A stretch of DNA of 64,000 bases from Streptomyces roseolilacinus (GCF_014649335.1 NZ_BMSV01000007.1:292677-356676); one strand, 5' to 3'. Counted from the stretch's first letter, positions 16,752 through 31,192 are shown. Program-made: numbers and translations. The notes: generated by a model from the sequence alone, not told the origin.

Positions 16752-17477
16752 CGTGCCGGGGGCCGTGGAGCCGGACGGGCGCGTCCGGAGCGCCGGCGAC
16801 GTGAAGTCCGTGAGGGGGAGGTGCCGGACGGGGGGGGTACGCCGCCCACGGGCCCCCGGTGCGGGGCGGGTTCGCCGGTCGTCCCGTCCGGCGGCGGAAC
16901 GGCAGGACGGCGGTGCGGAAGGGCGACCGGACGGCGGGGCGGCGGTCGAGGCGTGGAGCGGGGCGCCCCCGGCCCCCGCACGCGGGGAGCGGGACACGGG
17001 GCCCGGGGCGTACCCGGGCCGGCGCCCCACCGTCGGGGGCGCCGTGGAGGACGGGTGCGTCACGCGGCGGAAGGGTCGAGGAGGCCCGGGGCGTGCCCTG
17101 GGCGGGGCGGCGGGGTCCTGATCGGGCCCCGGGCCTCCCGGTTCGTGACCGGCCCGGCCGGCCGGGCGCGTGGGGCCCCGCCGGGTCGGCCGGACCCCCG
17201 GCCGACCGGACCGGAGACGCGGTTGAACGTAACACCACTGCAATGCCTTGCGAAAGACCTTGCAGCCCTCCGGGCGCGCTGGTTTCCGTGTCGTGACCCG
17301 GAAGTGAGCGGAGTGTGTCAGGGGGGTTGACCTTGCGGCGGGGGGCTCGTACGGTCACGTCCGAAAACTGTTGCTGCCGTCTTGCAGCAAGAAGATTCAA
17401 CCGGCCTTGCGGGCATGGCGCGTTGCCGTACGAGGCTGCCCCCACAGCATCCGCACCTCCCTTCCCCAGGAGGAAAC
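16752..17477 (+). promoter_or_regulatory. Alpha-amylase promoter region with CTTGCAG operators
   Basis: A gene-free stretch ahead of the amylase. The proximal part holds a strong promoter match, TTGACC at 17327-17332, 17 bases, then TACGGT at 17350-17355. Likely MalR operators surround it: CTGCAA at 17239, CTTGC at 17247-17251, CTTGCAG at 17259-17265, a CTTGC that overlaps the -35 box, a perfect 11-base palindrome CTTGCAGCAAG at 17381-17391 just downstream of the expected start point, and CTTGC at 17406-17410. An operator at the -35 and one in the early transcript are well placed for repression. The distal part, about 16752-17230, shows no convincing gene. Confidence 0.75.
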
Positions 17478-19181
17478 ATGGCCAGAAGAACCGTGGCCGC
17501 CGCACTCGCCCTCGTGGCGGGAGCCGCAGTCGGCGTCACGGCGCCGAGCCAGACCGCCCAGGCCGCCGCCCCCGGAGACAAGGACGTCACCGCGGTGATG
17601 TTCGAGTGGAAGTTCGCGTCGGTCGCCAAGGCGTGCACCGACACGCTCGGCCCGGCCGGGTACGGCTACGTCCAGGTCTCGCCCCCGCAGGAGCGCATCC
17701 AGGGCTCCCCGTGGTGGACGGCGTACCAGCCCGTCAGCTACCGCATCGCCGGCCCCCTCGGCGACCGCGCCGCCTTCAAGAGCATGATCGACACCTGTCA
17801 CGCCGCGGGCGTCAAGGTCGTCGCCGACACGGTCATCAACCACATGACCGCCGGCAGCGGCACCGGGACCGGCGGCTCGTCGTACACGAAGTACGACTAC
17901 CCCGGCACCTACTCCGCGACCGACTTCGACAACTGCACCTCGCAGATCACCAACTACCAGGACCGCTGGAACGTCCAGCAGTGCGAGCTGGTCGGCCTCG
18001 CGGACCTGGACACCGGCGAGGAGTACGTCCGCGGCCGCATCGCCGCCTACATGAACGACCTGCTGTCGCTGGGCGTCGACGGCTTCCGCGTCGACGCCGC
18101 CAAGCACATGCCGGCCGCCGACCTGGCGAACATCAAGTCCCGGCTGACCAACCCGAACGCCTACTGGAAGCAGGAGGCGATACACGGCGCCGGCGAGGCC
18201 GTCTCCCCGAGCGAGTACCTCGGCAACGGCGACGTGCAGGAGTTCCGCTACGCCCGCGACCTCAAGCGCGTCTTCACCGGCGAGAAGCTCGCCCACCTGA
18301 AGAACTTCGGCGAGGCGTGGGGCTACATGGCCTCCGGCCAGTCCGGCGTCTTCGTCGACAACCACGACACCGAGCGCGGCGGCGACACCCTGAACTACAA
18401 GGACGGCGCCGACTACACCCTCGCCAGCGTGTTCATGCTCGCCTGGCCCTACGGCTCCCCGGACGTCCACTCCGGCTACGAGTGGTCCCACAAGGACGCC
18501 GGCGCGCCCAACGGCGGCCAGGTCAACGCCTGCTACAGCGACGGCTGGAAGTGCCAGCACGCCTGGACCGAGATCAAGTCGATGGTCGCCTTCCGGAACA
18601 CGGCCCGCGGTCAGGGCGTCGTGAACTGGTGGGACAACGGCAACAACGCCATCGCCTTCGGCCGCGGCACCAAGGCGTTCGTCGCGATCAACCACGAGGC
18701 CGGCCCGCTCACCCAGACGTTCCAGACGTCGCTGCCCGCCGGCACGTACTGCGACGTCCAGAGCAACAAGCCCGTCACGGTCGACGGCTCCGGCCGGTTC
18801 ACCGCCACGCTCGGCGCCGACACGGCGCTCGCCCTCCACGCCGGCGCCACGACCTGCGGCGGCTCCACCACCCCCGCCCCGGCACCCACCAGCGGCGCGT
18901 CGTTCCAGGTGACGGCCACCACCTCGCCGGGCCAGAACATCTACGTCACCGGCAACCAGTCCGCCCTCGGCAACTGGAACACCGGCAGCGCCCTCAAGCT
19001 CGACCCGGCCGCCTACCCCGTGTGGAAGCTCGACGTGACCCTGCCCGCGGGCACCACGTTCGAGTACAAGTACGTCCGCAAGGACGCCGCCGGGAACGTC
19101 ACCTGGGAGAGCGGCGCCAACCGCGTCGCCACCGTCCCCGCCGGCGGGAAGGTGACGCTGAACGACACCTGGCGCAGCTGA
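17478..19181 (+). CDS. Secreted alpha-amylase with C-terminal starch-binding domain (GH13 + CBM20)
   Basis: A 567-residue extracellular endo-amylase. Residues 1-31 are a Sec-type signal peptide (MARRTVAAALALVAGAA... ending AQAAA). The GH13 barrel carries nucleophile Asp206 (GFRVDAAKH), acid/base Glu279 (NFGEAWG) and Asp297 (VDNHDTERGG), with VADTVINHM as region I. A Pro/Thr-rich linker (TTPAPAPTSG) leads to a CBM20 domain from about residue 474 (SPGQNIYVTGNQSALGNW). It closely resembles classical Streptomyces amylases. The ATG has AGGAGG upstream at perfect spacing. It is driven by the promoter/operator region ahead of it and followed by a terminator before the pullulanase gene. Confidence 0.96.
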   Translation: MARRTVAAALALVAGAAVGVTAPSQTAQAAAPGDKDVTAVMFEWKFASVAKACTDTLGPAGYGYVQVSPPQERIQGSPWWTAYQPVSYRIAGPLGDRAAFKSMIDTCHAAGVKVVADTVINHMTAGSGTGTGGSSYTKYDYPGTYSATDFDNCTSQITNYQDRWNVQQCELVGLADLDTGEEYVRGRIAAYMNDLLSLGVDGFRVDAAKHMPAADLANIKSRLTNPNAYWKQEAIHGAGEAVSPSEYLGNGDVQEFRYARDLKRVFTGEKLAHLKNFGEAWGYMASGQSGVFVDNHDTERGGDTLNYKDGADYTLASVFMLAWPYGSPDVHSGYEWSHKDAGAPNGGQVNACYSDGWKCQHAWTEIKSMVAFRNTARGQGVVNWWDNGNNAIAFGRGTKAFVAINHEAGPLTQTFQTSLPAGTYCDVQSNKPVTVDGSGRFTATLGADTALALHAGATTCGGSTTPAPAPTSGASFQVTATTSPGQNIYVTGNQSALGNWNTGSALKLDPAAYPVWKLDVTLPAGTTFEYKYVRKDAAGNVTWESGANRVATVPAGGKVTLNDTWRS

Positions 19182-19194
19182 CCCGCACCACCGA

Positions 19195-19221
19195 GCCCCG
19201 CACCCGGCCCGGGTGCGGGGC
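19195..19221 (+). terminator. Terminator after the alpha-amylase gene
   Basis: An 11-bp stem (GCCCCGCACCC with its complement) and a 5-base loop, followed by TTCTCTCT, the closest thing in this window to a canonical intrinsic terminator. It sits in the 80-base gap before the pullulanase start, so the latter may depend on readthrough. Confidence 0.75.
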
Positions 19222-19261
19222 CTTCTCTCTCCCGTACGACCCTCACCGAGGAGAACCCGCC

Positions 19262-24687
<5,426 letters not shown>

Positions 24688-24688
<1 letters not shown>

Positions 24689-25043
24689 GGCTCGTTGCGC
24701 CTCCGGGGCGCTTTGTGCGGGTGTCGGGAAGTCGACCGTGCTCGGCCCCTCGTTCCTCGGGGCCTGCGCGCGCTCGTCTTCCCGACACCCGCGCGCCCCT
24801 TCGGCTCCACGAGCGGTACAGGAGGACACCCTCCCCCTCCCCGGCACAGGGGGTGACCCCGCACGGAGAGTGCTTCCACCGCCTCGACACCCGCGCGCCC
24901 CTTCGGCTCTCCCTTTCTTCCGGGCTCGTTGCGCCTCCGGGGCGCTGTGGGCGGGTGTCGAGGCGGTGAACGTGCTCGGCCCCTCGTTCCTCGGGGCGCT
25001 GCGCGCGATCACCGCCTCGACACCCGCGCGCCCCTTCGGCTCC
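24688..25043. repeat. Array of two full and one half copy of a long palindromic element with covarying arms
   Basis: Copy 1 (24688-24808) and copy 2 (24922-25043) share a head (GGGCTCGTTGCGCCTCCGGG), a core (GTGCTCGGCCCCTCGTTCCT) and a tail (CGCGCCCCTTCGGCTC). In each, GCGGGTGTCG begins a stem arm whose complement stands before the tail; arms are 24717-24731 with 24778-24792 (15 bp) and 24951-24969 with 25009-25027 (19 bp), and an outer GGGGCGC/GCGCCCC pair encloses them. The inner arm sequence differs between copies (GGAAG versus AGGCGGTGA) yet remains perfectly complementary. A right half only lies at about 24878-24909 and can also pair with the copy 2 left arm. Copy 1 begins at the last base of the pullulanase stop codon. 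No reading frame here is credible. Confidence 0.85.
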
Positions 25044-25150
25044 GCGAGCGGCCCGTGTGGGCACCCGCCCCCTCCCCAGGGGTGGGCGGGGGCCGGGCCC
25101 TGTGAGTCGGTTTTGCGGGGGTGCCCCCTCCTCGGGCCCCCTGGGCACCC

Positions 25151-25190
25151 GTACGCCCCTCCGGACCGCTCACGGTCCGGAGGGGCGTAC
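25151..25190. terminator. Perfect 18-bp palindrome, probable terminator before the isomerase gene
   Basis: GTACGCCCCTCCGGACCG and its exact complement enclose CTCA. It lies 60 bases ahead of the isomerase start codon and at the right end of the palindrome array. As a 4-base-loop stem it could end transcription from the pullulanase side; there is no T-tract. The 25044-25150 stretch before it is G/C-rich and shows nothing else. Confidence 0.65.
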
Positions 25191-25250
25191 GTCGTCCCGG
25201 TATCCGGGCGGCGCTTGTGCGGGTGGGGCGGGGCGGGTGAAGGTGGGGCC

Positions 25251-25601
25251 ATGCCGCAGATCACCGTCGACTACTCCGCCACCCTCGACGACGCCTTCGA
25301 CCGGAAGGGCTACGTCAGGGCCCTGCACCCCGTCGTCGTCGACACCGTCGCCGCCCGCACCGAGGGGTGCAAGTCCCGCACCCGCCGCGCCGACGACTTC
25401 ACCGTCGGGGACGGGACGGCCGACTCCGCCGTCGTCCACGTGGAGATCGCCCTGCTCCCGGGCCGCGCCGACGAGGCCAAGGCCCGCCTCGCCGAAGCGG
25501 CCGCCGCCCTCGCGCGGGACTTCCTGAAGCCCGTCGACGGACTCGCCGTGCACGTCTCCGCGGAGGTCCGCGACCTCGACGCGTCCTACCGCAAGGCCTG
25601 A
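25251..25601 (+). CDS. 5-carboxymethyl-2-hydroxymuconate delta-isomerase-like protein
   Basis: A 116-residue protein of the CHMI/tautomerase superfamily, starting MPQITVDYS, so that the catalytic proline would be exposed after Met removal. CHMI converts 5-carboxymethyl-2-hydroxymuconate in homoprotocatechuate breakdown, but no other gene of that pathway is near, so the real substrate is uncertain and a general tautomerase role is possible. The length fits the family (about 115-125). It is preceded by G-rich sequence (AAGGTGGGG) that can act as ribosome site. Its last 16 bases overlap the end of the convergent TetR gene. Confidence 0.8.
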   Translation: MPQITVDYSATLDDAFDRKGYVRALHPVVVDTVAARTEGCKSRTRRADDFTVGDGTADSAVVHVEIALLPGRADEAKARLAEAAAALARDFLKPVDGLAVHVSAEVRDLDASYRKA

Positions 25602-26338
25602 GCCGGCACGGCCGGCGTGCCCGCGACGAGCGTCACGAGCCGCCCGACGAGGTCACCGAACGGCCCGTCGGCGGGCTCGTCCGCGAGCATGCCGGCCACG
25701 AACCCCGCCATCTCCTCGTCGTACGCGGCGCTCACCGCGACCAGCGCCCCGAAGTTGTGCACCAGCTGCCGCTCCAGCTCGGCGCGCGGGACGCGCCGCC
25801 CGTCCAGCCAGATCAGCGCCGTCGACTCGGCCAGCGCCACCCACGACCGCACCACCAGGTCGAGCCGCGCGGGCGGCCGCCCGCGCACCCCGAGGTGCGC
25901 CATGACGTGGTCGTACGCCGCCTGCCGCACCCCGTCGATCACCGTGTGCGTGGCCGACACCGCGCCGGCCGGGCGGGCCGCCCCCGAGGGGCAGGCGGGA
26001 CCGCCGCGCATCAACGCCGCGAAACCGGGCCCGTGCTCCTCGACGAAGTCGAAGAAACGGCCCATCACCCGCAGCAGCCGCGCGCCGACCGGCCCCTCCC
26101 GAGGCTCCACGAAACGGCTCGCCAACTCGTCCGCCGCCCGCCGCAACGCCGCCTCGTACAGGCTCTGCTTGCCGGGGAAGTAGTGGTAGACGAGCGGCCG
26201 GGAGATTCCCGCCGCCGCCGCGATCTCGTCGATGGACACCTCTTCGGGGGAGCGGTGGCCGAACAGCTCCAGCGCCACCCCGATCAGCTGCTGCCTGCGC
26301 TCCTCGACGCCCATCCGTCTGCGTACCCCGGTCGTCAT
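25586..26338 (-). CDS. TetR-family transcriptional regulator
   Basis: A 250-residue TetR regulator: helix-turn-helix at about residues 12-58 (EEVSIDEIAAAAGISRPLVYHYFPGK), followed by an all-helical ligand-binding domain. Its length is above the usual 190-220 because of an inserted Pro/Gly-rich loop around residues 113-127 (RGGPACPSGAARPAGA). TetR proteins usually repress a neighbouring gene. The divergent candidate is the small membrane-protein gene 63 bases away; the convergent isomerase overlaps its 3' end by 16 bases. No operator palindrome was recognised in the intergenic space. The ligand is unknown. Confidence 0.9.
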   Translation of the reverse strand: MTTGVRRRMGVEERRQQLIGVALELFGHRSPEEVSIDEIAAAAGISRPLVYHYFPGKQSLYEAALRRAADELASRFVEPREGPVGARLLRVMGRFFDFVEEHGPGFAALMRGGPACPSGAARPAGAVSATHTVIDGVRQAAYDHVMAHLGVRGRPPARLDLVVRSWVALAESTALIWLDGRRVPRAELERQLVHNFGALVAVSAAYDEEMAGFVAGMLADEPADGPFGDLVGRLVTLVAGTPAVPAQALR

Positions 26339-26401
26339 GCGGACAGCCTAACGGCCGCCCTTCGAACAGCGGCGGTCGTGCGGTCCGTTACGCTCCGGGA
26401 C

Positions 26402-26773
26402 ATGACCACAGCGGACCAGGACCCCCCCGGCACGCCGGACGCCCCGGACGCCCCGGACACCCCGGAGGCGGCGGAGACGGAGCCCGCCGGTGACGACGCG
26501 CCCGAGCAGCCCCACGACGGCCTGACCCCCCGCCAGGCGCGCCGGCTGCGGGTCGTCGTCGCGACGGTCGTGCTGGTCACCCTCGCCGTCGTCCTCGCGC
26601 TGCGCCTGGCGAGCCGGACGTCGGTCCTCGTCGTCGGCGTGTACGGACTGGCGATGATCCTGTGCGGCGTGGTGATCGAGCTCAGCCGCCACGGCCGCAC
26701 CCGCCTGGGCACCTGGCTCCTCGGCACGGGCCTCCTCGCCGCCCTCGCCGCCGACTGGCTCCTGCTGCCCTAG
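26402..26773 (+). CDS. Small membrane protein of unknown function
   Basis: A 123-residue protein. Residues 1-45 are acidic and Asp/Pro/Ala-rich (repeated PDAPD units), then three hydrophobic segments (VVVATVVLVTLAVVLALRL; SVLVVGVYGLAMILCGVVI; TWLLGTGLLAALAADWLLLP). It is similar to other small actinobacterial membrane proteins with a DUF3099-like three-helix layout, but no family is confidently recognised. It is divergent from the TetR gene and may be its target. Its stop is immediately followed by the left boundary of the two-component/MMPL island. Confidence 0.7.
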   Translation: MTTADQDPPGTPDAPDAPDTPEAAETEPAGDDAPEQPHDGLTPRQARRLRVVVATVVLVTLAVVLALRLASRTSVLVVGVYGLAMILCGVVIELSRHGRTRLGTWLLGTGLLAALAADWLLLP

Positions 26774-26780
26774 GCGGTGT

Positions 26781-26798
26781 CTTCAAATGGTCATCGCT
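26781..26798 (+). repeat. Left end of an imperfect inverted repeat bounding the RR-HK-MMPL block
   Basis: CTTCAAATGGTCATCGCT here and CTTCGAATGATCATTGCT on the minus strand at 31668-31685 match in 15 of 18 positions, all differences being transitions, and point inwards like transposon ends. The right copy sits at the start of a broken IS5-type transposase. The 26799-26855 interval before the kinase stop also holds a palindrome, TCGTCAT-GA-ATGACGA at 26824-26839, which may be the kinase terminator or IS debris. Confidence 0.5.
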
Positions 26799-26855
26799 CC
26801 GTGAATCACGGTGTCGTGACCTGTCGTCATGAATGACGACCGAAGCGAACCAGGG

Positions 26856-27989
26856 TCACAGGCCCGCGGTATCAGTGCGAGGGAACACGATCTCCACGCG
26901 GGTCCCCCGGCCAGGTGCGCTGTCAAGGTGGATCCGGGCGTGGTGGAGTTCCGTGACCGCGGCGACGATGGACAGGCCCAGGCCGCTGCCGCCGTGGGCT
27001 CGGCTTCGCCCCTTGTCTGCTCGGTAGAACCGGTCGAAGACGTGCGGGAGGGAGTGCTCGGGAATGCCCGGTCCGTCGTCTTGGACCATGAGTACGGGGT
27101 GGCCGTCAGCAAGGCGCAGCCGGATGGAGCAGGACGCTTCGGGGGGACAGTGCATGCGGATGTTGCCCAGCAGATTGGCCAGCATTCCGCGCAGTTGCGC
27201 CTCGTCGCCGAGCACCGTGACCCCGGACTGGATGTCGACCGTGTGCGGCCGGCGAGGCTCGACCGCCGCGGCGTCGCGGCAGGAGTCTGCGACGACGCGG
27301 CTGAGGTCGACCGGCTCCGGTTCGGCATGGGCGTACTCGTCGAAGCGGGCCAGCATGAGCAGCGCCTCCACCAGTCCGGACATCCGGTGCACCTCCGACA
27401 GCATCCGTTCCATCGCCTCGTCGACCGCGGCTTTGTCGGGGAGCGCCCCGTGTCGGTAGAGCTCGGCGTACCCGCGCAGGGACTGCAACGGTGTGCGCAG
27501 CTCGTGCGAAGCGTCGGCCACGAACTGGCGCATGCGCTCCTCGGACGCCTTGCGGGCGTCGAGGGCTTCCTGGATCTCGTCCAGCATTCTGTCCAAGGCG
27601 TGGGCGAGGCGGCCGACTTCCGTGGCCGGTGCCGTCGGGGCCGCGCTGACGCGCTGGCTCAGCTCGCCCGCGGTGATGGCGTCCGCCACGTCGGCGGCGT
27701 CCTTGAGCGGGCCCAGCTCACGTCGTACCACGACGGTGCTGACCGTGGCGATCGTGAAGAGACCGGCCAGTTCGGTGGTCACGATCACCACGGGATCCTG
27801 GGTGAGGGACCAGGCGGCCGCCGTGGCCGCCATGGCCAGCGCGCACAGGACGGTCACCAGGACGCTGATCCGCGTACGCAGAGGCCAGTGCCGGGGACGA
27901 TTCCACGTATCGCTGCTCGGGGACGCGGGATCCTCCGAGCCCTTCGCCCCACGGCCGGGGCCTGGCGGCCGCGAGTGGTGTCCGTTCAA
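26856..27989 (-). CDS. Sensor histidine kinase of a two-component system
   Basis: A 377-residue membrane kinase: two close membrane segments near residues 38-85 with a very short extracytoplasmic loop, a HAMP domain (RRELGPLKDAADVADAITAG), a dimerisation/phosphoacceptor domain with FVADASHELRTPLQSLRGY, and an ATP-binding domain (DDGPGIPEHSLPHVFDRFYR; GGSGLGLSIV). It phosphorylates the regulator encoded just upstream. Its start is a TTG that overlaps the regulator stop (TTGA), with GGGAG five bases upstream, so the pair is translationally coupled. The short sensor loop suggests sensing within the membrane, as in cell-envelope or drug-stress kinases. The MMPL transporter gene divergent to the pair is the likely target. 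Confidence 0.93.
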   Translation of the reverse strand: MNGHHSRPPGPGRGAKGSEDPASPSSDTWNRPRHWPLRTRISVLVTVLCALAMAATAAAWSLTQDPVVIVTTELAGLFTIATVSTVVVRRELGPLKDAADVADAITAGELSQRVSAAPTAPATEVGRLAHALDRMLDEIQEALDARKASEERMRQFVADASHELRTPLQSLRGYAELYRHGALPDKAAVDEAMERMLSEVHRMSGLVEALLMLARFDEYAHAEPEPVDLSRVVADSCRDAAAVEPRRPHTVDIQSGVTVLGDEAQLRGMLANLLGNIRMHCPPEASCSIRLRLADGHPVLMVQDDGPGIPEHSLPHVFDRFYRADKGRSRAHGGSGLGLSIVAAVTELHHARIHLDSAPGRGTRVEIVFPRTDTAGL

Positions 27990-28717
27990 CGGGGCTCCCG
28001 GATGCTGTAGCCGATCCCGCGCTGCGTGTGGATCAACGGGGGCCCGAGGCGGTCGATCTTGCGGCGCAGGTAACTGATGTAGGTGGCGACGACGGTGTCG
28101 TCTCCGTTGAAGTCGTAGGACCATACGTGGGCCAGGAGCTGGGCGCGGGGCACCACTCGCCCGCGGTGCAGCATGAGGTAGCGCAGGAGACGGAATTCGG
28201 TCGGGGACAGCTCCACGGGCGTGCCGCCCCGGTGGACGGTGTGGGCCGCGGGGTCGAGTTCCAGGTCGGCCACGCGCAGTACCGGGTCGGAGAGCTGCCG
28301 GGGCCTGGTGCGGCGCAGTACGGCCTGGACCCGGGCGGCGACCTCGTCGAGCCCGAACGGCTTGGTGATGTAGTCGTCGCCTCCGGCGGTAAGTCCTCTG
28401 ACCAGGTCCTTTCTTGTGTCGCGTGCGGTGAGGAAGACCACGGCGTGCGGAAGCCCGTCCTGGCGCAGCCGGCGCATGACCTCGAATCCGTCCCCGTCCG
28501 GGAGCATCACGTCCAGCAGGATGAGTTCCGGGAGGAACGCCCGCGCCGCGGTGACCGCCTCGTGGACCGTTGCCGCGGTGCGGACCTCGTAACCGAGGAA
28601 CTTCAGGAACCTGCCGACGGTGTCCAGGATCGCCGGTTCGTCGTCGACCACCAGGAGACGGCCCTGCGCTGCCGGACCGGTCCCCGCGTCCGGGGAGGTG
28701 TCTGGGGCGCCTGTCAT
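27986..28717 (-). CDS. OmpR/PhoB-family response regulator
   Basis: A 243-residue regulator: receiver domain with acidic pair Asp25/Asp26, phosphoacceptor Asp69 (LLDVMLPDGDGFEV), and the conserved Thr and Lys (VVFLTARD; DDYITKPF), then an OmpR-type winged helix (ELSPTEFRLLRYLMLHRGRV; VATYISYLRRKI). The ATG chosen has GAGG at good spacing; an upstream in-frame start would add 23 basic residues not typical for the family. It probably controls the divergent MMPL transporter gene across a 234-base intergenic region, and perhaps itself. It is transcribed with the kinase. Confidence 0.94.
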   Translation of the reverse strand: MTGAPDTSPDAGTGPAAQGRLLVVDDEPAILDTVGRFLKFLGYEVRTAATVHEAVTAARAFLPELILLDVMLPDGDGFEVMRRLRQDGLPHAVVFLTARDTRKDLVRGLTAGGDDYITKPFGLDEVAARVQAVLRRTRPRQLSDPVLRVADLELDPAAHTVHRGGTPVELSPTEFRLLRYLMLHRGRVVPRAQLLAHVWSYDFNGDDTVVATYISYLRRKIDRLGPPLIHTQRGIGYSIREPR

Positions 28718-28951
28718 CGAAGTCCTCGACCTCTTTCTCTTTCGTTCCCCTCTCCGATCATGACCGAGCAGCGAGTCGGGTTCCATGGGAGTTGTATGTG
28801 AACAAGGCCCGCCAGAGGCATCGACCGGCGGGTCCGCCCCGAGGCCGGTCTAGCGTGGAACGAGCCTCTCACCAGGCACGGCGTCCGGTTCACAGGCAGT
28901 GGGCCGACCGGACGCCCTCGTCCTCCGTGTTCGTTTCCGAGGAGCTTCTGC

Positions 28952-31192
28952 ATGTCCGCATTCCTCTACCGGCTCGGCCGGTTCTGCTACCGGCGAAGGG
29001 GCGCCGTCATCGGTGCCTGGCTGGGTGTCCTGGTGGTCGCGGGGGTGTCGGCGTTTGCCCTGATGAAGCCGTTCACCTCGGCCACCGCCATTCCGGGCAC
29101 CGAGGCGCAGCGCGCCCTGGACGTGATGGAGAGGGAGTTTCCCTCCGCTGGTGAGGAGCACGTGACCGGCACGATCGTCTTCCGGGCGCCGGACGGCCGG
29201 AAGATCACTGCCGGGCAGGCGAAGCAGGACGTCGCCAGGGCCGTGGAGGAGGCCGACCGCGCCCCTGGCGTGGTAGCGGTCACCGCCCCCTCAGCCGAGG
29301 CCGGCAACGTCTCAGCCGACGGCCGGACAGGCATCGCCGAGATCGTCTTCGTCGCCGAGAAGGCCGATGGCATCCCCGCCGAGACGAAGCAGAGCCTCGA
29401 GAAGGCCGCCACCGAGGCCCGCTCGGCGGGACTGACCGTCGAACTCGGGGGAGCGGCCTTCAACACCCTGCCCCCCGTCATGGGGCCGACCGAGGTCGTC
29501 GGTGTCCTGATCGCCCTGGCCGTGCTGGTCCTCGTGTTCCGCACCCTGCGCGGCGCCATCGTCCCGGTGGCCACCGCCCTGGTCGGCGTGCTGTCCCTGC
29601 TGGCCCTGACCAGCGTGATCACGATGGACAGCACGTCGATCATCCTTGCCGTGATGCTCGGCCTGGCCGTCGGCATCGACTACGCCCTGTTCATCGTCTC
29701 CCGCCACCAGACGCAGGTACGTCAGGGCATGGGCCCGGAGGAGTCCGCCGGTCTCGCCACCGGGACCGCCGGTGGTGCCGTCGTCTTCGCCGGTGCCACG
29801 GTCGTCGTCGCCCTCGCCGCCCTGGCGATCGTCGACGTCCCCTTCCTGACCGTCATGGGCCTCGGTGCCGCCGCCACTGTCGTCGTGTCGGTCCTGATCG
29901 CCGTCACGCTCCTGCCCGCGGTGCTCGGGCTGATGGGCGGCCGCATCGCCACGAGCACGGTGCCCGTGCTGGCCCGGCGGTCCCGGAGCGGTACCCGACG
30001 CACGGACGGAAGCCGCACCCCGGGAGAGCGGTGGGCGGCCGGAGCGGCTCGCCGCCCCTGGCTGGTCCTGGTCGTCTGTGTGCTGGGCCTGGGTGTCCTG
30101 GCAGCCCCCGCTGCCGATCTGCGCCTGGGACTGAGCGCCACGAACGACCCCCACAGCTCTGCCGCGCGGGCTCAGAAGATGATCGATGAGGGATTCGGGC
30201 CCGGCCACGGCGGCGGCCTCGTCGTTCTCGCCCAGGGTGAGAACAAGGCCATCGTGACGTCCGCGGCACGGGAACTGGCGGACCGGATCGAAGGACTGCC
30301 GGGCGTGGCGGCGGTCTCCCCGGTGGTACCGGCGGCCTCCGGGAAGGCCGCGCTGGTGAACGTCACACCGTCCAGCAGCCCCGGATCCGAGGAGACCACC
30401 CGGCTGCTCAAGGAGATCCGCGAGGTCCGCGGCGGCGTCGAGACGAGCACCGGCACGCAGGTGGACGTCACCGGTACGACCGCGGTGAACATCGACGTCG
30501 TCGACAAACTCTCCGCGGCGCTCCCCCTTTACTGCCTGGTGGTGATGGGCCTCGCCCTGATCCTGCTGACCCTGGTCTTCCGGGCCGTCGCGGTGCCGCT
30601 GAAGGCAGCACTGGGCTTCCTCCTCTCCCTGGGCGCCTCCCTGGGCGTGCTGGTGGCGGTCTTCCAGTGGGGCTGGCTCGCCGGCCTGCTGGGCGTCGCG
30701 GAGACCGGGCCCGTCCTGAGCTTCCTGCCGATGCTGCTGGTCGGCATCCTGTTCGGCCTCGCCATGGACTACGAAGTCTTCCTCGTCTCCCGCATGCGCG
30801 AGGAGTACGCGCGCGGAACGGCACCCACCGAGGCGATGATCCGCGGCTTCGGCCACAGCGCCAAGGTCGTCACCGCCGCGGCCGCGATCATGATCGCTGT
30901 CTTCGGCGGGTTCGTCTTCGCCGAGATGCAGGTCATCAAGGGCATGGGACTCGCTCTCGCGGTCGGCGTCCTCATGGACGCCTTCGTCGTCCGGATGACC
31001 CTCGTCCCCGCTGTGATGGCGCTGCTCGGGCGCAAGGCGTGGTGGCTGCCGCGCTTCCTCGGCCGCGTCCTGCCCGACGTGGACATCGAGGGCGGGCGGC
31101 TCATGAGGCACAAGGCCGCTTCACGGCCCGAACCGACGGCCGTGGAGGCCCAGCCGGTCGGCGAGGTGAGCGCCGGAACCCGCCTGACCTAG
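28952..31192 (+). CDS. MMPL/RND-family transporter
   Basis: A 746-residue polytopic membrane protein with two tandem MMPL halves and about 11-12 hydrophobic segments. Signature segments repeat in the two halves: GLAVGIDYALFIVSRHQTQ and GLAMDYEVFLVSRMREEY, each ending in a charged cytoplasmic helix, with the Asp in transmembrane helix 4/10 that relays protons. Between helices 1 and 2 and 7 and 8 are large extracytoplasmic domains. MMPL proteins export lipids, siderophores or drugs. It starts with GAGGAG at perfect spacing and is divergent from the response regulator, a classic stress-induced efflux arrangement. Codon choice here and in the RR/HK genes looks a little less G/C-biased than in the flanks. 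Confidence 0.93.
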   Translation: MSAFLYRLGRFCYRRRGAVIGAWLGVLVVAGVSAFALMKPFTSATAIPGTEAQRALDVMEREFPSAGEEHVTGTIVFRAPDGRKITAGQAKQDVARAVEEADRAPGVVAVTAPSAEAGNVSADGRTGIAEIVFVAEKADGIPAETKQSLEKAATEARSAGLTVELGGAAFNTLPPVMGPTEVVGVLIALAVLVLVFRTLRGAIVPVATALVGVLSLLALTSVITMDSTSIILAVMLGLAVGIDYALFIVSRHQTQVRQGMGPEESAGLATGTAGGAVVFAGATVVVALAALAIVDVPFLTVMGLGAAATVVVSVLIAVTLLPAVLGLMGGRIATSTVPVLARRSRSGTRRTDGSRTPGERWAAGAARRPWLVLVVCVLGLGVLAAPAADLRLGLSATNDPHSSAARAQKMIDEGFGPGHGGGLVVLAQGENKAIVTSAARELADRIEGLPGVAAVSPVVPAASGKAALVNVTPSSSPGSEETTRLLKEIREVRGGVETSTGTQVDVTGTTAVNIDVVDKLSAALPLYCLVVMGLALILLTLVFRAVAVPLKAALGFLLSLGASLGVLVAVFQWGWLAGLLGVAETGPVLSFLPMLLVGILFGLAMDYEVFLVSRMREEYARGTAPTEAMIRGFGHSAKVVTAAAAIMIAVFGGFVFAEMQVIKGMGLALAVGVLMDAFVVRMTLVPAVMALLGRKAWWLPRFLGRVLPDVDIEGGRLMRHKAASRPEPTAVEAQPVGEVSAGTRLT

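Noticed and set aside
16747..17121. Possible small gene between malR2 and the amylase
   Set aside because: Arg/Gly-rich low-complexity product, no ribosome site, several overlapping frames equally open.
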